Source of the DNA: an uncultured Tateyamaria sp.
GTDB lineage: Bacteria > Pseudomonadota > Alphaproteobacteria > Rhodobacterales > Rhodobacteraceae
Assembly: GCF_947503415.1 (NCBI RefSeq)
Contig: NZ_CANNDS010000004.1
Coordinates: 62,001-126,000, forward strand
Reading direction: 5' to 3'
DNA: 64,000 nt
Each line of letters begins with the position of its first letter. Within the stretch, counting starts at the first letter, position 1. This document shows, one piece after another, positions 60,546 to 64,000 of the stretch. Both the position numbers and the translations under genes were made by a program. The notes beneath the pieces were generated by a model. The model ran no database searches, had not been told where the DNA came from, and was given only the letters and a program-made list of their open reading frames with translations.

Positions 60546-61472
60546 TCATGCCGGTGGGGCGGCTTTCGGCCGGAAGTCGAAGAGGGGAATGCCCATCGCG
60601 CGGGCTTTGTCGGCGAGATTTTCGGTGATGCCCGAGCCCGGGAAGACGATGAGCCCGATGGGCAGGGTGTCAAGCAACTGGTCGTTGCGCTTGAAGGGGG
60701 CCGATTTGCCGTGCCGCGCCCAGTCGGGTTTGAAGACGATCTGCGTCACGCCGCGGTTGTCGGCCCAGGCGGCGGCGATCCGTTCGGCCCCGCGCGGCGC
60801 GCCGCCATGAAGCAGGATCATGTTAGCGTGTTTCGCATGGACGCGGTCGAGGGCTGCCCAGATGGCCGTGTGATCATTGAAGTCGAGTCCGCCGCTAAAT
60901 GCGATCTCAATGCCTTGGGGCAGGAGTGGTTCCAGATCGACCCTACGTTTTGCGGCCAAGTGATCGCGGCTGTCGATCAAAGAGGCGGTCAGGGTGCGGC
61001 GGCTCACATGGCTGCCCGTGTGCGGATGCCAGGTCTGGCCGAGATGGATCTCGAACAACTCGGCCGCGAGATCGCGCATGGCCTCAAAGGCATTGCGCCG
61101 CTCGATCAGCGTGAGGCCCTCGGCGATCAGGGTCTCAAGTTCGACCGACCGGACCTCGGACCCGTCCTGTTCGCGCTGTGCGCGTTTTTGGGCCTGTTCG
61201 TTGCTGTCGAGATCCCGGCCTGTCCGCGTCGCCATGCGGTGAAACAGGTTCGTAGTGGACCAGAGCAGATCTTCGAGGTCGGGTTCCAACCGCGTGTCGG
61301 ACAGCGTCGAGACGAGCGCGTCGAAAATGTCGGCGATGGCGGTGCGAATGGCGTCGGGCTCCGGCAAGGGACGGGGATCGGGCTCGTTGGTGAAGGGGCG
61401 CCAGCCGTAGAGCTGAAGTTCCTCGAGCACGACGGCGGTAGAAGATCGGGTCTGAAGATGTGTGTCGGTCAT
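60546..61472 (-). CDS. DUF2493 (SLOG-like) family protein
   Basis: 308 residues. The C-terminal 120 residues form a Rossmann-like SLOG/YpsA-type domain (IEIAFSGGLDFNDHTAIWAA, MILLHGGAPRGAERIAA, LIVFPGSGITENLADKA) that would bind a nucleotide-type ligand. The N-terminal 180 residues are helical and specific to ICE versions. SLOG domains are linked to nucleotide sensing in conflict systems; the role here is unknown. It has its own leader (shared with DUF736) and terminator. Confidence 0.9.
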   Translation of the reverse strand: MTDTHLQTRSSTAVVLEELQLYGWRPFTNEPDPRPLPEPDAIRTAIADIFDALVSTLSDTRLEPDLEDLLWSTTNLFHRMATRTGRDLDSNEQAQKRAQREQDGSEVRSVELETLIAEGLTLIERRNAFEAMRDLAAELFEIHLGQTWHPHTGSHVSRRTLTASLIDSRDHLAAKRRVDLEPLLPQGIEIAFSGGLDFNDHTAIWAALDRVHAKHANMILLHGGAPRGAERIAAAWADNRGVTQIVFKPDWARHGKSAPFKRNDQLLDTLPIGLIVFPGSGITENLADKARAMGIPLFDFRPKAAPPA

Positions 61473-61723
61473 GATGTCGTCTCCGGTTGTCGAAGACCGC
61501 GCCTCTCGCGGCCTTCCCGGGCAACGGAAAAGCGGGGGCCGGGCGGGTCTGCATTCTCAGGGGTCCCCGTCGCGCCCGCGCGACGGGGTGGAACCGAAGC
61601 GCAGCGGAGGACGGCCATTGCCGTTGCGGGCCCGTCCGGGCTCTGCTCCGTTTTGCCCGCTCTCGGAAGTCCGGAAGGCGTGGCTCTGATCGCGGAGGCG
61701 CTGGCCGGCTGGGCCGACTCCGA
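61473..61723 (-). promoter_or_regulatory. Conserved leader upstream of DUF2493 (copy B)
   Basis: Contains CCGCGCCTCTCGCGGCC (61497-61513; 15 of 17 bases as in copy A), the AAGCGCAGCGGAGGACGGC block (61597-61615) and GAAGTCCGGA (61666-61675), in the same order and similar spacing as copy A. An extra GC-rich hairpin CCCCGTCGCG / CGCGACGGGG occurs at 61565-61587. Confidence 0.5.
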
Positions 61724-62767
61724 TCAATCGATGGCGTGGTCGAGGAAGGTCACGGCATCTTCGGGCGCCAGTTGCGGACGCAGATGCGCGTGCAACGCGT
61801 CGCGGTCATTGGCCCGCAGATCGTCATTGAAATCGCCAAGACAGGGGGAGAGATGGACGGCGTCGATCCCGGCCCCAATGGCCCGATGCGCCAGTTGGTC
61901 CGCGGCGGACAGGCCTGCCGGGTCGGCATCAACGGCGATGTAAAGGCGGCGAAGGTCGGCGGGCAGTTGTAGGGCTGCGAGATGATTGGCAGACAGAGCC
62001 GCCACCGCAGGCAACTCCGGCAGCGCAAGATGCAGGGAGAGAATGGTCTCCAGCCCTTCGCCCGCGGCCAGCACGCCGTTCGGCTCGCCCACGCGGACAC
62101 CATGGCCGAGGAGATTGCCCATGGCCTTGCGCGGTGGACTGACTGGGGCCTTCTCTGCCGAGACAGGATCGAGCCAGGTGCGATGCAGGCCTGTGAGCCG
62201 TCCGTCGAGGTCCGTCACCTTGGCGAGCAGGGCGGGCCAGGTCTCGGGCGGGTCTGTCAGCGCGTGATCCTCGCGCCAGTAGAAGCAGTTCGGGTGAAAA
62301 CGGAGACTGTCGAGATGGCCTAGCCCGGTGAGGCCGCGCCCTGCGAGATAGCGTTCCGCCAAGGTGCCCGACATCGGCTGGCCCATGGCCCAGAGCCGCC
62401 GCGCGGCCTCGGGTGAGCCGCGAGAGGCTGGCGGATTGTTGGCGCGGTGCCTGTCCGTCTGCGGCAGGCTGAGAAACCTGCGCGCTTCTTCCAGCGTGTC
62501 CCTCAGGGAGGTGATCCCCATGTTCAGGGCGATCAGGTCCAGAAGGTCTCCGTGCTGCCCGGTTGCGGAATCGGTCCACTTGCCAGCCGCACCAAGGCCG
62601 GAGTTCGGACCGGTCAGCCGAACGTAGAGGCTGCGGCCCGGCGTATTCTGCACATCGCCTACGATCCAGTAGCGGCCATGTTTGCGCCCGTTCGTGAGGT
62701 AGTGACGGCAGACGGCCTCGGCATCCTCGGCAAGGCGGCGGGAGACGTCGGCGGCAGGGCTGTGCAT
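61724..62767 (-). CDS. Toprim-domain protein (primase-like)
   Basis: 347 residues. The N-terminal 110 residues resemble the zinc-free primase-like region seen in ICE Toprim proteins (GDVQNTPGRSLYVRLTG). The Toprim domain at about 230-320 has catalytic Glu237 (AAGEGLETIL) and Asp280/Asp282 (IAVDADPAG). It is likely a DNA primase or related enzyme acting on transferred single strands, an inference. It lies 99 bases downstream of the ParB-like gene, with a terminator between them. Confidence 0.85.
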   Translation of the reverse strand: MHSPAADVSRRLAEDAEAVCRHYLTNGRKHGRYWIVGDVQNTPGRSLYVRLTGPNSGLGAAGKWTDSATGQHGDLLDLIALNMGITSLRDTLEEARRFLSLPQTDRHRANNPPASRGSPEAARRLWAMGQPMSGTLAERYLAGRGLTGLGHLDSLRFHPNCFYWREDHALTDPPETWPALLAKVTDLDGRLTGLHRTWLDPVSAEKAPVSPPRKAMGNLLGHGVRVGEPNGVLAAGEGLETILSLHLALPELPAVAALSANHLAALQLPADLRRLYIAVDADPAGLSAADQLAHRAIGAGIDAVHLSPCLGDFNDDLRANDRDALHAHLRPQLAPEDAVTFLDHAID

Positions 62768-62792
62768 GCTTTGTGCCTCCTGTCGTGGATAG

Positions 62793-62822
62793 AAAAGGGG
62801 CCCGCCATTTCTGGCGGACCCC
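62793..62822 (-). terminator. Rho-independent terminator after the ParB-like gene
   Basis: Stem GGGG-C-CCGCC / GGCGG-A-CCCC with one mismatch and loop ATTTCT; on the minus strand a TTTTC run follows. It separates the ParB-like and Toprim transcripts. Confidence 0.75.
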
Positions 62823-62866
62823 GGCTGCCGGAACTCGGGGGACAGGAGCTCCGACCTGCTCGTAGG

Positions 62867-64000
62867 TCACTCGGCGGCTGTCTTGGCGAAGGCGTCACCG
62901 GCGACGGGATCATCTTCCCCCGTAGGCTCGGAATCTCCGATAGCCGGTTCGCCGCCGTCTTCCGCCGATTGCGCTTCGCTGCTGTCGGGATCGTCTTCCG
63001 AAGGGTCATCGTCGGAGCGGTCTGCGTCGTCGACCAGCTCGATCTCCGGGGCATCCTCTTCCGGCAGCGGCGGCGTGCGCAGAGGTTCGGGCAGCCAGCC
63101 GGTGCCGGAGAGCTGGTCCTCGGCGGCGGTCACCATCTCGGTCTTCTTCAGCCCGGCGATCCGGTCGGCGGCATCCTCACCTTTCGCCTCGCGCACGGCT
63201 TCCAGGATGCGCGCCTTGGTCACGCGGCCGAGGTAGGTGTCACCCGTGGCCGTCCAGCCCGCCTTGGCCATGTCGAGCCCGATGGTCCCGGCCAGCACAT
63301 CCGCATGCGCGATGGCGCGCGGCCGGCGATTGTAGGGATCTTGGACGGCATTGACGCTCATCGCCACGCAATGGGCGAAGAGCGCCTCGCAGCTGCAGCT
63401 GTCGAACTCGGTCAGCGCCTCCCAGAGGTCCTCGGATGCCTTCGGAAGGTTGCGCGCCCAGGTCTCGTGGCGCTGGTCGATGGCCTGCGTGTAGGCCGTG
63501 TCGCCGAGGCCCGGCACCTGCGATCCGAACCCCGCGTTGCGCGGTTCGATCTCGACGCAGCTGTCGACAGCGTAGCGATAGAAGAGCCGCAGGACCATCG
63601 CGTGCAGCGCCGCGAGGAAGGCGACCTGCGGGTCCTGGGCCAGTGCGTTGCGCAGCGCCAGGGTCCGATGGGCCGTCAGTTCCATGACGAGGCGGTCGGA
63701 GAGCGGTCTCAGGCCGTCGTCCTCTTCCTCCTCGTCCGTAGTGGACGCGACGGTGTCATCAGCGTCCTCGACCGGCGCCGTTTCTGGTGCGACCTCGCCG
63801 GTGTCCTCCACCTCCTCGACCTGATCATCTTCGGGCCGCACGTAGCCGCGCTCAACGCGCAGCCGCCCGGAGCTGTCGATGCTGACGAAGGCTCCTGCCA
63901 GCGCGAGGTCGTCGGCCTCGTATCGGATCGGGCGCGCCTCGAATGCCTCCATCGCCTCCTCGATCTCGCCCAATCGGGCATCGACATCGTCGGGCAGTTC
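62867..64000 (-). CDS. ParB-like partition protein, C-terminal part (runs off the window)
   Basis: At least 377 residues are in frame to the window edge with no start reached (the edge reads ELPDDVDARLGEIEEAM), so the N-terminal ParB/Spo0J domain lies outside. The visible part has an acidic linker (VEDADDTVASTTDEEEEDD), a helical middle (VAFLAALHAMVLRLFYRYAV, SCEALFAHCVAMSVNAVQDP) and a very acidic tail ending FAKTAAE. This matches the C-terminus of the large ParB-like proteins of alphaproteobacterial ICEs. Assignment rests on context and this pattern; the 3' end is at 62867. Confidence 0.75.
   Translation of the reverse strand, partial: ELPDDVDARLGEIEEAMEAFEARPIRYEADDLALAGAFVSIDSSGRLRVERGYVRPEDDQVEEVEDTGEVAPETAPVEDADDTVASTTDEEEEDDGLRPLSDRLVMELTAHRTLALRNALAQDPQVAFLAALHAMVLRLFYRYAVDSCVEIEPRNAGFGSQVPGLGDTAYTQAIDQRHETWARNLPKASEDLWEALTEFDSCSCEALFAHCVAMSVNAVQDPYNRRPRAIAHADVLAGTIGLDMAKAGWTATGDTYLGRVTKARILEAVREAKGEDAADRIAGLKKTEMVTAAEDQLSGTGWLPEPLRTPPLPEEDAPEIELVDDADRSDDDPSEDDPDSSEAQSAEDGGEPAIGDSEPTGEDDPVAGDAFAKTAAE

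Noticed and set aside
60366-61943. 525-codon plus-strand open frame
   Set aside because: Antisense to DUF2493 and to the end of the Toprim gene; a GC-rich shadow frame.

Overview
The window is alphaproteobacterial DNA, most likely from the Rhodobacterales (Roseobacter group). The supporting signs are an aa3-type CtaD, a TRAP dicarboxylate-type transporter, a large RTX/Hint protein, a FrnE-like DsbA next to lipB, and generally high GC. It has three parts: a chromosomal backbone (about 1-17.6 kb), a lower-GC accessory island (about 17.6-28.5 kb), and one flank of a Tn4371-like integrative conjugative element (ICE; about 28.6 kb to the window end).

Backbone: a small membrane protein, ctaD, an RTX-repeat/Hint protein, lipB, a DsbA-family oxidoreductase, a secreted peptidoglycan-binding-domain protein, tRNA-Leu(GAG), a coupled pair encoding a CaiB/BaiF (alpha-methylacyl-CoA racemase-like) enzyme and an FAD monooxygenase, a convergent AraC regulator, acetyl-CoA synthetase, and a dctPQM TRAP operon with a hairpin after dctP.

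Island: a lipoprotein/unknown 490-aa protein pair, divergent from a winged-helix/TPR (SARP-like) regulator and a PAP2-superfamily phosphatase. Next come a transposase remnant and a compact signalling cluster. In that cluster a receiver domain with intact phospho-acceptor residues is fused to an Orn/Lys/Arg-type PLP decarboxylase. It is divergently arranged with a histidine kinase, a stand-alone receiver, and a receiver-histidine kinase hybrid. This looks like a phosphorelay whose output is an enzyme, and it is the best candidate here for an undescribed system.

ICE: read on the minus strand from the right edge it holds a ParB-like protein (cut by the window edge), a Toprim protein, DUF2493, a membrane protein, DUF736, an XRE-ASCH / PIN-GNAT / P-loop cassette, regulators (one frameshifted), DUF2840, TraF peptidase, a lytic transglycosylase, a DUF3363 relaxase, TraG and a CopG-like protein, then trbBCDEJ-K-LFGI and DUF2274. 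Between the CopG-like gene and trbB sits a translationally coupled defence operon: hsdR, hsdS, a DUF4917 (SIR2-like) protein, a PD-(D/E)xK nuclease-like protein, a DUF262/HNH protein and hsdM. The upstream regions of the DUF736 and DUF2493 genes share a set of conserved sequence blocks that may be a structured leader. Integrase, att sites and parA/repA are not in the window, so ICE borders are not defined here.
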